Positions 8,743-16,984 of a DNA stretch of 64,000 bases are shown one piece after another. The notes beneath the pieces are model-generated. The model was not told where the DNA came from. It did no database searches and was given only the letters and a program-made list of their open reading frames with translations. Origin of the DNA: Lentzea nigeriaca (GTDB lineage: Bacteria > Actinomycetota > Actinomycetes > Mycobacteriales > Pseudonocardiaceae); the NCBI RefSeq assembly GCF_016907955.1, contig NZ_JAFBCX010000005.1:558001-622000 (forward strand), written 5' to 3'. The position numbers and the translations under genes were made by a program. The first letter of the stretch is position 1; the number at the start of each line of letters is the position of its first letter.

Positions 8743-10248
8743 TCAGCGTCCGAAGAGCATCCGCGCGAGCCGCAGCATCTGCTTGCCCGCCATCGAGGAC
8801 CGGTCGAACGTCGCCATGTTGAGCAGCGACTTGAACCGCTCCTTCGTCACGGCCTTGGCGTAGACGAACTCGCGCAGCCCGTCCTCGCCGTGGATGCGCC
8901 CGAACCCGGAGTCGCCGACGCCGCCGAACGGCAGCCCGGGAATCGCCGCGTAGGTCAGCACCGAGTTGATCGACACCATGCCGACCCGCAGCTCCGCCGC
9001 CAGCTCCTCGCCCCGCGCCTTCGAGAACACCGCGGCACCCAGCCCGTACTTGGACTGGTTCGCGAGCCGCACGCCTTCCAGCGCGTTCGGCACCCGGTTG
9101 ATCACCACGACCGGCCCGAAGGTCTCCTCGGTGATCGCCAGCGAGTCCTCCGGCACGTCGGTGAGCACCACGGGCTCGACGTACGGCGGCCTGATCGACT
9201 CCGCACCACCCACCAGCGCCTTGCCGCCGCGGTCCAGCGCGTCCCGCACGTGCTCGCGGATGATCTCCACCTGGGCCGGCATCGTGATCGGCCCGAGGTT
9301 CGCGGTCGGTTCCCCGCCCGGCTTGAGCTTCTCGGCCCGCTTCACCACGACCGCGATGAACTCGTCCGCGACGTCCTCTGCCACGTAGACGCGCTCCACG
9401 CCCGCGCACGTCTGGCCGGCGTTCGACACCGCGCCCCAGATCGCGGCCTCGGCGGCGGCGGTCAGGTCGGCGTCCGAGTCGACGATCAACGCGTCCTTGC
9501 CGCCGCACTCGACCAGCACGGGCGTCAGCGTCGAGGCGCACGCGGCCATGACCTTCTTGCCGGTTCGCGTGGAACCGGTGAACGCGATCTTGTCGACACC
9601 GGACGCGCACAGCGCCGCGCCCGTCTCACCGAAGCCGGTGACGACCTGGAACACCGGGTACTCCGGCACCGCCTCGGCGAACGTCGACGCGAGGAACGTG
9701 CCGACGCCGGGTGTGAACTCCGAGGGCTTGAACACCACGGCGTTGCCAGCGGCGAGCGCGTACGAGATCGAGCCCATCGGGGTGTGCGCGGGGTAGTTCC
9801 ACGGCCCGATGACGCCGATGACGCCCAACGGCCGGTACTCGAGCGTCGCGGTGTGGTTGAACATCAGCATGCCCGAGGACACCCGGCGCCTGCCCAGCAC
9901 GCGGCCCGCGTGCCGCGCCGCCCAGTGCAGGTGGTCCATCACGAGCGCGATCTCGACGCGGGAGTCGTCGGCGGGTTTGCCGGTCTCCGCGCTGATCAGC
10001 GAGATGAACTCGTCGGCGCGCTGCGACAGCACTCTGCGCCACGCGTCGAGCTTGGTCTTGCGACCCTCGAAACCGAGACCGGACCACCACGCGGCGGCCT
10101 CGCGCGCCGAGGACACGGCCTCCTCGACCTCGGCGGCCGTGTGGATCGGGTGATGCGCGACGACCTCGCCCGTGCGCGGGTCCAGTGAGGCGAACCGCCG
10201 CTGCTCGCCATCGGCCGACAGCACGCTGTCCGAAGCGGTCTGCGTCAT
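8743..10248 (-). CDS. aldehyde dehydrogenase, NAD(P)-dependent
   Basis: This 501-residue member of the aldehyde dehydrogenase superfamily oxidises an aldehyde to an acid. The catalytic Cys lies in NAGQTCAG, the general base Glu in VECGGKDA, and the cofactor loop in GSTRTGKKVM; GPWNYP and the late FGGVGDSGFG are also present. The ATG at 10248 follows GGGAGGG; the open frame extends further upstream without support. The C-terminal tail after EFVYAKAVTKERF is somewhat extended and basic. The specific aldehyde is not evident. Confidence 0.93.
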   Translation of the reverse strand: MTQTASDSVLSADGEQRRFASLDPRTGEVVAHHPIHTAAEVEEAVSSAREAAAWWSGLGFEGRKTKLDAWRRVLSQRADEFISLISAETGKPADDSRVEIALVMDHLHWAARHAGRVLGRRRVSSGMLMFNHTATLEYRPLGVIGVIGPWNYPAHTPMGSISYALAAGNAVVFKPSEFTPGVGTFLASTFAEAVPEYPVFQVVTGFGETGAALCASGVDKIAFTGSTRTGKKVMAACASTLTPVLVECGGKDALIVDSDADLTAAAEAAIWGAVSNAGQTCAGVERVYVAEDVADEFIAVVVKRAEKLKPGGEPTANLGPITMPAQVEIIREHVRDALDRGGKALVGGAESIRPPYVEPVVLTDVPEDSLAITEETFGPVVVINRVPNALEGVRLANQSKYGLGAAVFSKARGEELAAELRVGMVSINSVLTYAAIPGLPFGGVGDSGFGRIHGEDGLREFVYAKAVTKERFKSLLNMATFDRSSMAGKQMLRLARMLFGR

Positions 10249-10327
10249 TGGGACCCTCCCGGGGTACTCGCCAGTAACCTCGACACTAACGCGTACTTGA
10301 AGAACTTTCAGCCCCCGCCTGGTCCCG

Positions 10328-11353
10328 TCACGCGCTGGGCAGGCCGGGAAGCACCGCCTTGACGAACGCCTGCGCCGCCTGGCAACGATCCAGTTCCTTG
10401 TCCTTCGAGGCTCCCACACTGAACTCCGCGATCTCACCCGCGTCGCTGGAGTCCTTCGTGCGGACCAGGACCAACTCGCACGTGGGGAACGCGCCGTCCT
10501 TCAGCGCCTGGTAGCCCTTCACCCCGCCGCCGAGATCGACCTCGGTGGACTTGGGGTCGAACTTGCCGTCCTTCGGGACGCGCGCGGTCTTGAACTCGAG
10601 CTGCATCTGCGCGCTCTGCCCCGTCCACGAGCACTGGTGCAGACCGAAGGCGAACATCCGCGGCGAGGCGCCGACGACCGGCGCGAGCGTGGCCTTGTCG
10701 ACGACCGTGCACGGGTCGAGCTCGACCGGCGACCCCTTCGGCGGGTTGTACTTCTGCGGGTTGCCGCGCAGCTTGCGGACGACTCCCTCGAGCACCTTGC
10801 GGCCCGGCTCGCACGGGTCTGCCACCCCCTGGTCACCCGAGCCCGTGCTCACCTGGACCCGCACGGCCTGCGCCGGGTTCTCCTGCGTCACGGCGCTGAC
10901 GAAGCACGACGAGGTCAGCTTCTGCTCGCCGCTCTTGAGCCCCGCGACCTGCCTGGTGGCGTTCTTGACCTCCGTGGAGGTCAGCGAGTAGCCGATCTCC
11001 ACCGTGAGGTTGAGGGTCTTGCCCGCCTTGTCCTTCATGTAGTTCGAGCAGCGCGTGTAGTTGCTGCTCGTGTACTTCGACGGCGTGCCGAGCGACTGCA
11101 GCAGTTCCTTCTCCATCAGCGCGCAGGGGAAGACCAGCCGCAACCGTTCCGCGGCGAACGCGGGATCGACCGGCTTGCCCGGCTGCGCGGACGGCTTGAC
11201 GGACGGATCGGTCGAGCTCGCGTCCGCTACCGCCTGCACGGTGCGGCGCGGCGAGTTGGTCTTGGCGAGACCGGGACCGCTCGAGCAGCCGGCCATCAGC
11301 AGAGCAGCGGCGGCGACCACGGCCGTGGCACGAAAACGGAGCACGACGTGCAC
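10328..11353 (-). CDS. DUF3558-like lipoprotein, apparent two-domain form
   Basis: This 341-residue secreted protein has a signal peptide with lipobox LLMAGCSS. After a Ser/Pro-rich linker come two similar Cys-containing domains, one starting at FPCALMEKELL and one at DPCTVVDKATLA. The length is nearly double that of the related protein at 2155-2742, which fits an internal duplication. I chose the GTG at 11353 because GAAGG lies 8 bases upstream; a GTG at 11344 is an alternative. It is probably anchored to the outer membrane face. Function is unknown. Confidence 0.78.
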   Translation of the reverse strand: MHVVLRFRATAVVAAAALLMAGCSSGPGLAKTNSPRRTVQAVADASSTDPSVKPSAQPGKPVDPAFAAERLRLVFPCALMEKELLQSLGTPSKYTSSNYTRCSNYMKDKAGKTLNLTVEIGYSLTSTEVKNATRQVAGLKSGEQKLTSSCFVSAVTQENPAQAVRVQVSTGSGDQGVADPCEPGRKVLEGVVRKLRGNPQKYNPPKGSPVELDPCTVVDKATLAPVVGASPRMFAFGLHQCSWTGQSAQMQLEFKTARVPKDGKFDPKSTEVDLGGGVKGYQALKDGAFPTCELVLVRTKDSSDAGEIAEFSVGASKDKELDRCQAAQAFVKAVLPGLPSA

Positions 11354-11484
11354 GGTAGCGACCTTCGCGGGCGCCCGTGGGCAGTACCCCGAGTTACTCC
11401 GTGGCACATGTCACGCAGCGCTACGGGAACGATTCAGAAGATCAACGCGATGTACCTGGTGAAGACCCCGAGAGAAGGAGAGAC

Positions 11485-11577
11485 GTGCGTAACCGAATTC
11501 GCCGCGCATTCAACTGGCTCGACGCGTGGACGATCGAGGCCTTCAACCCTGTTTTCCCCGGCCGTCCCCAGTCGTAG
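11485..11577 (+). CDS. 30-residue small protein, unknown function
   Basis: A short frame starts at a GTG preceded by GAGAAGGAG at an ideal distance and ends at a TAG directly abutting the convergent small membrane-protein gene. The product is rich in aromatic residues (FNWLDAWTIEAF) with a basic N-terminus (MRNRIRR) and could form an amphipathic helix. I do not recognise a family. The strong ribosome site and position next to the symporter operon are the only evidence. Confidence 0.5.
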   Translation: MRNRIRRAFNWLDAWTIEAFNPVFPGRPQS

Positions 11578-11799
11578 TCAGCTCTTGTCCGTTTTCGCGA
11601 ACTGAGGCCGCAGCGTCGCCCACGCGGCGAACACCGCCGCCAGCACCACCATGGCGACGCCGGCCCACAGGTTGATGTTGACTCCTTCGGCCTTCCTCAG
11701 GTCGTCCTCGGACGTGAAGCCGAGACCGACGACGACCAGTACAACGCCGTACAGGCCGAAGAGGAAAGCGATGATCAGTCGCAGGTCGAACAACCTCAT
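11578..11799 (-). CDS. small two-helix membrane protein linked to sodium/solute symporter
   Basis: This 73-residue protein has two transmembrane segments (LIIAFLFGLYGVVLVVVGL and LWAGVAMVVLAAVFAAWAT) joined by a short charged loop, and a hydrophilic C-terminus. It starts 11 bp after the symporter gene in the same direction. The arrangement resembles symporter-plus-small-subunit pairs, so it may be an accessory subunit of the transporter; that role is inference from position. Confidence 0.75.
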   Translation of the reverse strand: MRLFDLRLIIAFLFGLYGVVLVVVGLGFTSEDDLRKAEGVNINLWAGVAMVVLAAVFAAWATLRPQFAKTDKS

Positions 11800-11810
11800 G
11801 ACGGCCTCCC

Positions 11811-13502
11811 TCAGCCGAAGATGACGTAGAGCACGGTCGTCAGCGCCAGCACTCCGCCGCCGAGCAGGGCGGGCGAGCGGTACCAGCCCGCGTCCTCGCC
11901 GGTGGTGGCGTGCGAACGGTCCTCCTTCGGCGTCAGGCTGTAGACCAGCCCGACCAGCTCACTGTCCGGCTTCGGCCGCGTGACGAGACTGACCGCGACG
12001 CTGACGACGACGTCCACCGCGAACGCGAGACCCGCGCCGAGGAAGCTCGCGCCCTGCCCCGGCAGCTCCAGCCACTTGACGCCGAACGACGGCTCCGAGA
12101 TCGCGTAGACGAACATCGCGGTGAACGTGCCCGCGATCAGCCCCACCCAGCCCGCGGTCGGCGTCATCCGCTTCCAGAACATGCCGACGATGAACGTCGC
12201 GAACAGCGGCGCGTTGAAGAACGAGAACAGCGCCTGGATGTAGTCCATGATGTTGGACCCGCCGAGCGCCGCCGCGATGAACGCCGTGCCGATCGCGAGC
12301 ACACATGCACCGACCGTGGCCAGCCGTCCGACGCGCAGGTAGTACTCGTCCGGCCGGTCCTTCTTGATGTAGTCCTGCCACAGGTCGTAGGTGAAGACCG
12401 TGTTGAACGAGCTTACGTTCGCCGCCACACCGGCCATGAAGCTCGCGAGCAGACCCGTGATCGCGATGCCGAGGATGCCGTTGGGCAGCAGGTCTCGCAT
12501 CAGCAACGGCAGCACGTTGTTGTACGCCACGCCGCTGCTCGTGTCGCCGGCCTTGAGCTGCGCCATCTCCGGCACGATCACCGCGGCGATGATGCCGGGA
12601 ATGATGATGACCGCGGGGATGAGCGCCTTCGGGTACGCGCCGATGATGGGCGTGCGCTTGGCCGCCGACATCGACTTGGCGCTCATCGCGCGCTGCACCT
12701 CGGCGAAGTTCGTCGTCCAGTAGCCGAACGACAACACGAACCCGAGACCGAACACGAGCCCGATGACGCTCCACACGGGATTGTCGATGCCGGTGAGTTC
12801 CGTGGCGGGCCACGCGCTGAGCTGTTCCTGATCGGTGACCTTCTGCACCAGCCCCTGCCAGCCACCGACCTTGATCAGGCCGATGATGGTGATCGGCGCC
12901 AGCGCGGCCACGATGACGAAGAACTGCAGGACCTCGTTGTAGATGGCGGCACTCAGCCCACCCAGCGTCGTGTAGGCGAGCACGACCAGCGCCGCGACGA
13001 CGATCGACACCGGCAACGGCCACCCGAGCAGCGCGTCGATGATCACCGCGAGCGCGAACAGGTTGATGCCCGCGATGAGGATCTGCGCGACAGCGAAGCT
13101 GATGGCGTTGACGAGGTGGGCGGGCTTGCCGAACCGCCTGCGCATGAACTCGGGAACGCTGCGCACCTTGGAGCCGTAGTAGAACGGCATCATCACCAGA
13201 CCGAGGAACACCATCGCGGGGATGGCACCGATCCAGTAGTAGTGCACGGTCGCCATGCCGTACTGCGCGCCGTTGGCCGTCATGCCCATCAGCTCGAGCG
13301 CGCCGAGGTTCGCACTGATGAACGCGAGACCGGTGACCCACGCGGGCAACGACCGGCCGGACAGCAGGAAGTCGAGGCTCGAGTTCACGGATCGTCGCGC
13401 CATCACGCCGATGCCGAGCACCACCGCGAAGTAGATGACGAGCAACGCGTAGTCGATCGGTCCCGCGTCAAGCCGCAGGTCCGCCTCGGCCAACACTCGC
13501 AC
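11811..13502 (-). CDS. sodium:solute symporter (SSS family)
   Basis: This protein of about 563 residues belongs to the SSS/SGLT family that couples solute uptake to sodium entry. It has many hydrophobic helices, the N-terminal family stretch SLDFLLSGRSLPAWV, the segment LAYTTLGGLSAAIYNE, and later FGYWTTNFAEVQRAMSAK, as in vSGLT-like sugar transporters. The GTG at 13502 lies 6 bases after GGGAGG; a longer start lacks this. The substrate is probably a sugar or polyol but cannot be fixed. The small membrane gene follows in the same operon. Confidence 0.92.
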   Translation of the reverse strand: MRVLAEADLRLDAGPIDYALLVIYFAVVLGIGVMARRSVNSSLDFLLSGRSLPAWVTGLAFISANLGALELMGMTANGAQYGMATVHYYWIGAIPAMVFLGLVMMPFYYGSKVRSVPEFMRRRFGKPAHLVNAISFAVAQILIAGINLFALAVIIDALLGWPLPVSIVVAALVVLAYTTLGGLSAAIYNEVLQFFVIVAALAPITIIGLIKVGGWQGLVQKVTDQEQLSAWPATELTGIDNPVWSVIGLVFGLGFVLSFGYWTTNFAEVQRAMSAKSMSAAKRTPIIGAYPKALIPAVIIIPGIIAAVIVPEMAQLKAGDTSSGVAYNNVLPLLMRDLLPNGILGIAITGLLASFMAGVAANVSSFNTVFTYDLWQDYIKKDRPDEYYLRVGRLATVGACVLAIGTAFIAAALGGSNIMDYIQALFSFFNAPLFATFIVGMFWKRMTPTAGWVGLIAGTFTAMFVYAISEPSFGVKWLELPGQGASFLGAGLAFAVDVVVSVAVSLVTRPKPDSELVGLVYSLTPKEDRSHATTGEDAGWYRSPALLGGGVLALTTVLYVIFG

Positions 13503-13689
13503 GGCCCACCTCCCAAAACTTCCAACAAAGTCGAACACAACCGACCAGGAGGGGACATTACTCCAGGTGCGCGACTTCTTACCCCGTGTGCGTGATCACG
13601 AAACCACGAGCCGTAATGGGGTGCTCACTGAAGTGGGAATACCGGGAAACTCAGGTGCGCGTGCAAATCCGGCAGGCGAGACTGATCAC

Positions 13690-13962
13690 GTGACCGAACA
13701 GCAATGGCTGTGCCCCGGCTGCGGGCAGATCGTCCACAGCAAGATGGGCAAAGCCGGCGACCCGTGCATCGGATGCGAGACGGAACTCTTCTTCACGGCA
13801 CAGTCACCCGAGACGCGCGCCGAGATCGACAACGCCGTCGCGAGCCTGCCGAACATCTGGGCGATCAAGCGGATCCGCGAGCTCACCGGTTGCGACCTGT
13901 CCATGGCGATCTTCGTCCATTCCGATCGCCAGCGGGCAGGACAGGACGCAACCTCCGGCTGA
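13690..13962 (+). CDS. small zinc-ribbon protein, unknown function
   Basis: This protein of about 90 residues starts VTEQQWLCPGCGQIV and continues with DPCIGC, giving two CxxC pairs for a zinc ribbon; the rest is a short helical tail (LPNIWAIKRIRELTG). The GTG at 13690 is preferred over the upstream GTG at 13567 because the extension is low in structure. Its stop touches the left 17-bp attachment repeat. Before integration it would have been convergent with nucS, stop against stop. Confidence 0.6.
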   Translation: MTEQQWLCPGCGQIVHSKMGKAGDPCIGCETELFFTAQSPETRAEIDNAVASLPNIWAIKRIRELTGCDLSMAIFVHSDRQRAGQDATSG

Positions 13963-13979
13963 TCAGAACAGCCGGAACT
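13963..13979 (+). repeat. attL core, 17-bp direct repeat
   Basis: This 17-bp copy is identical to 28253-28269. It lies directly after the stop of the zinc-ribbon gene and duplicates the last bases of nucS, as expected for the distal junction of an element that integrates at a gene 3' end. Confidence 0.88.
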
Positions 13980-14096
13980 GATCGGACCGAAATCCCAGGT
14001 CGGCAGCTACCTGCGGCGGTACACGCAAAACCCGCTCTCACCTGCACAGATGACTCATCAGCGTTAATCGTCGTTATGCATCCCTAAGCGGTGCCA

Positions 14097-14115
14097 TGTG
14101 CCCCCACTGTGCCCC
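14097..14115 (+). repeat. paired arm-type motif, left end
   Basis: TGTGCCCC occurs at 14097-14104 and 14108-14115, exactly 11 bp apart. The same pair with the same spacing lies at the right end (28198-28216). Arm-type sites of tyrosine integrases are arranged like this. Confidence 0.6.
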
Positions 14116-14143
14116 CGCCGTAACTCTGGCATCGCTTAGGGCT

Positions 14144-14180
14144 TGCTTTCCAGCATCACTAGGCGCATGCTTTGCAGCAT
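14144..14180 (+). promoter_or_regulatory. direct repeat operator candidate over the start of the 72-residue gene
   Basis: TGCTTTCCAGCAT (14144-14156) and TGCTTTGCAGCAT (14168-14180) differ at one base and are 24 bp apart. The second copy overlaps the ATG of the following gene, so a bound protein would block both transcription and initiation. Confidence 0.4.
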
Positions 14181-14397
14181 GACCGATGAGGACAAGGTGC
14201 GAGCGAACCGGCTGCGACGGGCCGCCGCACGGCAGGGACTCCAGCTCATCAAGTCGAGGCGACGCGACCCCCGTGCGCTCGACTACGGCGGCTGGATGAT
14301 CACCGAAATCAGCACGAACACGGTCGTTGCTGGCGCCACCCCTCGTGAGTTCTCGATGAGCCTGGATGACGTCGAGGCGTACCTAACGAGGGAGTAA
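14179..14397 (+). CDS. small actinobacterial mobile-element protein
   Basis: This 72-residue basic protein contains RLRRAAARQGLQLIKSRRRD and a later acidic DDVEAYLTRE, the general layout of short proteins often found on actinomycete plasmids and phages beside regulators. I do not know a function. The ATG at 14179 overlaps a repeat and has no classic ribosome site, so the transcript may be leaderless; an in-frame ATG at 14143 would add 12 residues. Confidence 0.6.
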   Translation: MTDEDKVRANRLRRAAARQGLQLIKSRRRDPRALDYGGWMITEISTNTVVAGATPREFSMSLDDVEAYLTRE

Positions 14398-14479
14398 CTC
14401 TCCCCAAAAAGCAAAGCGGCCCCCGGCGGTGCTACCAACACCAACCGAGGGCCTTGATCGGACGCTGGAGGTCCGACCC

Positions 14480-14875
14480 ATGCAAAACCGTACCGCCGCC
14501 AACGCATCTCTCGCTGCTGTTCGCAACCGTCCCTGCCCTTCGTTCTGCGCCAGGCCTGGTCACCGCTACAAGGCGGACCGGCGCGTGCCGTGGGATCTCG
14601 ACCGCACCCATTCCATCGCGTTCCCCCTCAACGGGCGCAGGCCGCTCATCCAGGTGACGTCGTACGACGAGTACGCCGTGGGGTCCATGCGCGGGCCGGA
14701 CGTCCCTGACGAGGACTACGTGGGCACACCGTCCATCTTCTGTGACCAGAGGTTCTACCTCGATGGTGCCGGGGCGAAAGAGGCGCGACGCGTCGCCGAC
14801 AGGGCTCAGGCCCTCGCCGACCAGCTCCGCGCTGCTGCCGATCGCCTCGACGAGATCAAGGGCGGTGGCCGGTGA
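14480..14875 (+). CDS. DUF6907-like small protein
   Basis: This 131-residue protein has RPCPSFCARPGHRY near its start, a Cys/His cluster like that of the DUF6907 group seen near regulatory genes of actinomycetes. A C-terminal Ala/Arg/Asp-rich helix (about residues 95-125) is probably a coiled coil. The ATG at 14480 follows GGAGG at 8 bases. It overlaps the next gene by 4 bp. The domain call is from memory of the motif and is moderate; the function is unknown. Confidence 0.6.
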   Translation: MQNRTAANASLAAVRNRPCPSFCARPGHRYKADRRVPWDLDRTHSIAFPLNGRRPLIQVTSYDEYAVGSMRGPDVPDEDYVGTPSIFCDQRFYLDGAGAKEARRVADRAQALADQLRAAADRLDEIKGGGR

Positions 14876-15087
14876 ACTACCTCAAGCCCGTCCAGGTGTC
14901 ACCGTCTGGCTGCAAGCCCGCTGACGAGCAGGCGCAGGACCTCCTACAAGCCCTTCGCGGTGTCGAGCTCGGAGACTATGACCGGCGCATCGTGCAGTGG
15001 CTCGCCGGTTGGGACGCTGCAGTGGTGGAGACCGTCGTCAGCCTGATCTACCGGGCGCGGCAGGCTGGTCCGATCCCTGAGGGCTGA
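14872..15087 (+). CDS. small hypothetical protein coupled to the DUF6907-like gene
   Basis: This 71-residue acidic protein starts at a GTG that overlaps the upstream stop (GTGA), so it is translationally coupled. It is predicted mostly helical (EQAQDLLQALRGVELGD, AAVVETVVSLIYRARQ) and has no signal or membrane segment. No family is recognised. It is the last gene before a strong terminator. Confidence 0.6.
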   Translation: MNYLKPVQVSPSGCKPADEQAQDLLQALRGVELGDYDRRIVQWLAGWDAAVVETVVSLIYRARQAGPIPEG

Positions 15088-15097
15088 GCAAAATGGC

Positions 15098-15136
15098 CGA
15101 AGGGGCGAGCCGAGTAGTCGTCGGCTCGCCCCTTCG
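15098..15136 (+). terminator. strong hairpin terminator
   Basis: A perfect 16-bp stem, CGAAGGGGCGAGCCGA, pairs with 15121-15136 around a 7-base loop, 11 bp after the stop of the preceding gene. The following bases are only moderately T-rich, but the stem is strong enough to stop transcription from the left operon. Confidence 0.75.
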
Positions 15137-15155
15137 TGTGTTCTGACCAGAACTG

Positions 15156-15205
15156 GCCCCCTTCAAGGGGGGCAGTACGACTGAACCCCTTAAGGGGATT
15201 CAGTC
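15156..15205. repeat. two CCCCTT/AAGGGG palindromes
   Basis: CCCCCTTCAAGGGGG lies near 15158-15172 and CCCCTTAAGGGG near 15186-15197, the latter flanked by CTGAA and TTCAG arms. They sit just after the DUF397 gene stop and may terminate that gene or bind a regulator. Confidence 0.5.
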
Positions 15206-15209
15206 AGGT

Positions 15210-15407
15210 TCAGGCGTCGAACTGGCCCGCCTTCACCGCAGTCATGAACGCGACGGCAGCGCCCCCTTCAAGCATGAGGACACCCCCGTCCGGGTTCTTG
15301 CTGTCGCGGACAGCGCGGACGCCAGAGACGACCTCCACACACTGTCCGCCGTTACCACCTGAGCGGCTGGCCTTGCGCCACACCGCTCCAGTCAGGTCCG
15401 GGATCAT
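15210..15407 (-). CDS. DUF397 domain protein
   Basis: This 65-residue protein shows the DUF397 pattern: WRKASRSGGNGGQCVEV, then VRAVRDSKNPDGGVL and a final FMTAVKAGQFD. Such proteins are encoded beside XRE/DUF5753 regulators throughout actinomycetes and are thought to form regulator-partner or toxin-antitoxin-like pairs; WhiJ-type loci of Streptomyces are the best known. It lies 25 bp after the regulator gene in the same direction, so the pair is one operon. Confidence 0.88.
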   Translation of the reverse strand: MIPDLTGAVWRKASRSGGNGGQCVEVVSGVRAVRDSKNPDGGVLMLEGGAAVAFMTAVKAGQFDA

Positions 15408-15432
15408 GGCCCGTCCCCTCCTCCTGTTGCTG

Positions 15433-16272
15433 TCACAGTTCCGACGCCAGCGTATCCACGAGGTCTGCGGACTGCTTCGGGGATAGCGCGCTGGTCAGAA
15501 GCGTCCGGAACACCAGTTCGTAGCTCGCCACACGACCGGCGTCGTCCACGAATAGCGCGTCCGTCACGTTCTCCAGATAGACGAGGTTCCCGTTCGGTCG
15601 GGTGAGGACCGTGAACGGGAATCCGGTGGCCGCGTGTGCTCCGGCGGAGAACGGCACGACCTGGATGGTCACGTGCGGCATTGTGGACAGTCGGCGCAGG
15701 TGGGCGAGCTGCTCCCGCATGACATCGGGACCACCGACAACCCTGCGGATGGCGCCCTCGTTCAGGACCAGCCACAGCCGAGGCGGGTTCTCACGAGTCA
15801 GCCGCTCCTGTCGTGCCATGCGAGCTTGGACAAGGCGGTCGACGTCGCCTGGACGATGCAGCGGGTTAGCCACGGTGACAGCCCGTGCGTACGCGGGTGT
15901 CTGTGCCAGGCCGTGGATCAGCTCAGGGTCGTACGACTGCAGCTCGGTGGCGGTCTCTTCCATGTGGAAGAACTTCCGGAAGCGGTCCGGGATCACCGAC
16001 CCGTAGGGCGTCCGCGGCCGACGTCGCTGCGCTTCTCTGCCGAGTTGTTCGAGTTCGGCGCGCTCATCTCCGGTGACCTCAAGCCGATCGAGCAGCAACC
16101 GAAGCTCGGGAAGCCGGACGCCGACGTCTCCGCGCTCAATCCGGCCGATCTTCGACTCGGAGCATTCGAGCACTTCCGCCAGGTCTGCTTTGGACAGCTT
16201 GGCGTCATCCCGAAGCTTCGCCAGTGCTTGCCCGAGCTGCTCCTTGTAGGTCGTCGGACTCTGCTCACCCAT
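15433..16272 (-). CDS. XRE-type regulator with DUF5753 domain
   Basis: This 279-residue regulator has an N-terminal helix-turn-helix (KLSKADLAEVLECSESKIGR, about residues 25-44) and a C-terminal DUF5753 domain with ELIHGLAQTPAYARA and the late VVPFSAGAHAA. It is the usual partner of the DUF397 protein encoded just downstream. The ATG at 16272 gives the normal family N-terminus. The perfect palindrome at 16350-16369, 78 bp upstream, is its probable operator and would also control the divergent genes. Confidence 0.88.
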   Translation of the reverse strand: MGEQSPTTYKEQLGQALAKLRDDAKLSKADLAEVLECSESKIGRIERGDVGVRLPELRLLLDRLEVTGDERAELEQLGREAQRRRPRTPYGSVIPDRFRKFFHMEETATELQSYDPELIHGLAQTPAYARAVTVANPLHRPGDVDRLVQARMARQERLTRENPPRLWLVLNEGAIRRVVGGPDVMREQLAHLRRLSTMPHVTIQVVPFSAGAHAATGFPFTVLTRPNGNLVYLENVTDALFVDDAGRVASYELVFRTLLTSALSPKQSADLVDTLASEL

Positions 16273-16349
16273 GCGCGCCTCTCCATTCGTGACGCGCTCA
16301 GTGTGCCTGACGAACCAGCTTGTGCAGTTCGCCCGATCAGTCGACTGTG

Positions 16350-16369
16350 AAACCTGCACGTGCAGGTTT
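16350..16369. promoter_or_regulatory. perfect 20-bp palindromic operator
   Basis: AAACCTGCACGTGCAGGTTT is a perfect palindrome in the divergent promoter region between the XRE/DUF5753 gene and the small-gene operon at 16494. Its place and symmetry make it the likely binding site of that regulator. Confidence 0.65.
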
Positions 16370-16493
16370 ATGGTCTAAGTGCCCGTGCGGCTCTGCCAAC
16401 CGGGCGGCCTGGCTCCGTGCCGCTGTCACAGTTCCCGAGACACGCACGGAGTCAGGTCGGAGGAAGGCGAGCTCCACGCCGAAGGGGGTGACG

Positions 16494-16709
16494 ATGACCA
16501 GCGGCATACAAGGCCTTCGCAGGCTCGAGGTGCGAGACGAGCACGGCGTGCCTTGCGGCCTCCTGATTGGCTACACCGAGAGTCACCAACTGGTCATCAG
16601 CATTGCCCCCGGCTCCGGTGCCCCGCCCACGGTGGCGATCGTCCCTCATGACGAGTCGGTGAAGGTCTTCGAGTTGATGCGCGGCGCCCTACGGGGTGAG
16701 CTGCCATGA
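16494..16709 (+). CDS. small hypothetical protein, first of a four-gene run
   Basis: This 71-residue protein (RRLEVRDEHGVPCGLLIGY...) looks like a compact beta-rich domain. The ATG at 16494 follows GAAGGGGG. The 3' end overlaps the next gene by 4 bp, starting a run of coupled small genes up to 17410. I do not recognise a family; placement under the palindrome suggests control by the DUF5753 regulator. Confidence 0.6.
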   Translation: MTSGIQGLRRLEVRDEHGVPCGLLIGYTESHQLVISIAPGSGAPPTVAIVPHDESVKVFELMRGALRGELP

Positions 16710-16984
16710 CCGCAGTCAACATCGCCTGCCTGCTCGTCGGACTCGGCTTCCTCGCCTGGGCTTCCACCTTCGGCGTGTGGGGTCTGCTCAACGACCACTC
16801 CACGCCCACCAAGACCCCGGTCGGCGGATTTCCCTCGCCTCGCATCGAGCCGCCGACCGGGTCCCAAGCAGCCGGACACTCCCCTGACCCCCGACCAGGG
16901 AGCGTCCGGCGTCGCCCCACGGTGCCGCTCAGTGATCCGAGCGACCTGAGCGGCACCGTGGCCCAAGGGTGGAGGCTGAGATGA
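16706..16984 (+). CDS. small membrane-anchored protein
   Basis: This 92-residue protein has one N-terminal hydrophobic helix (IACLLVGLGFLAWASTFGVW) followed by a Pro/Ser/Arg-rich tail that is probably unstructured. It overlaps both neighbours by 4 bp (ATGA). Function is unknown. A short membrane anchor in a mobile element could serve exclusion or envelope-related roles, but nothing in the sequence proves this. Confidence 0.55.
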   Translation: MTAVNIACLLVGLGFLAWASTFGVWGLLNDHSTPTKTPVGGFPSPRIEPPTGSQAAGHSPDPRPGSVRRRPTVPLSDPSDLSGTVAQGWRLR

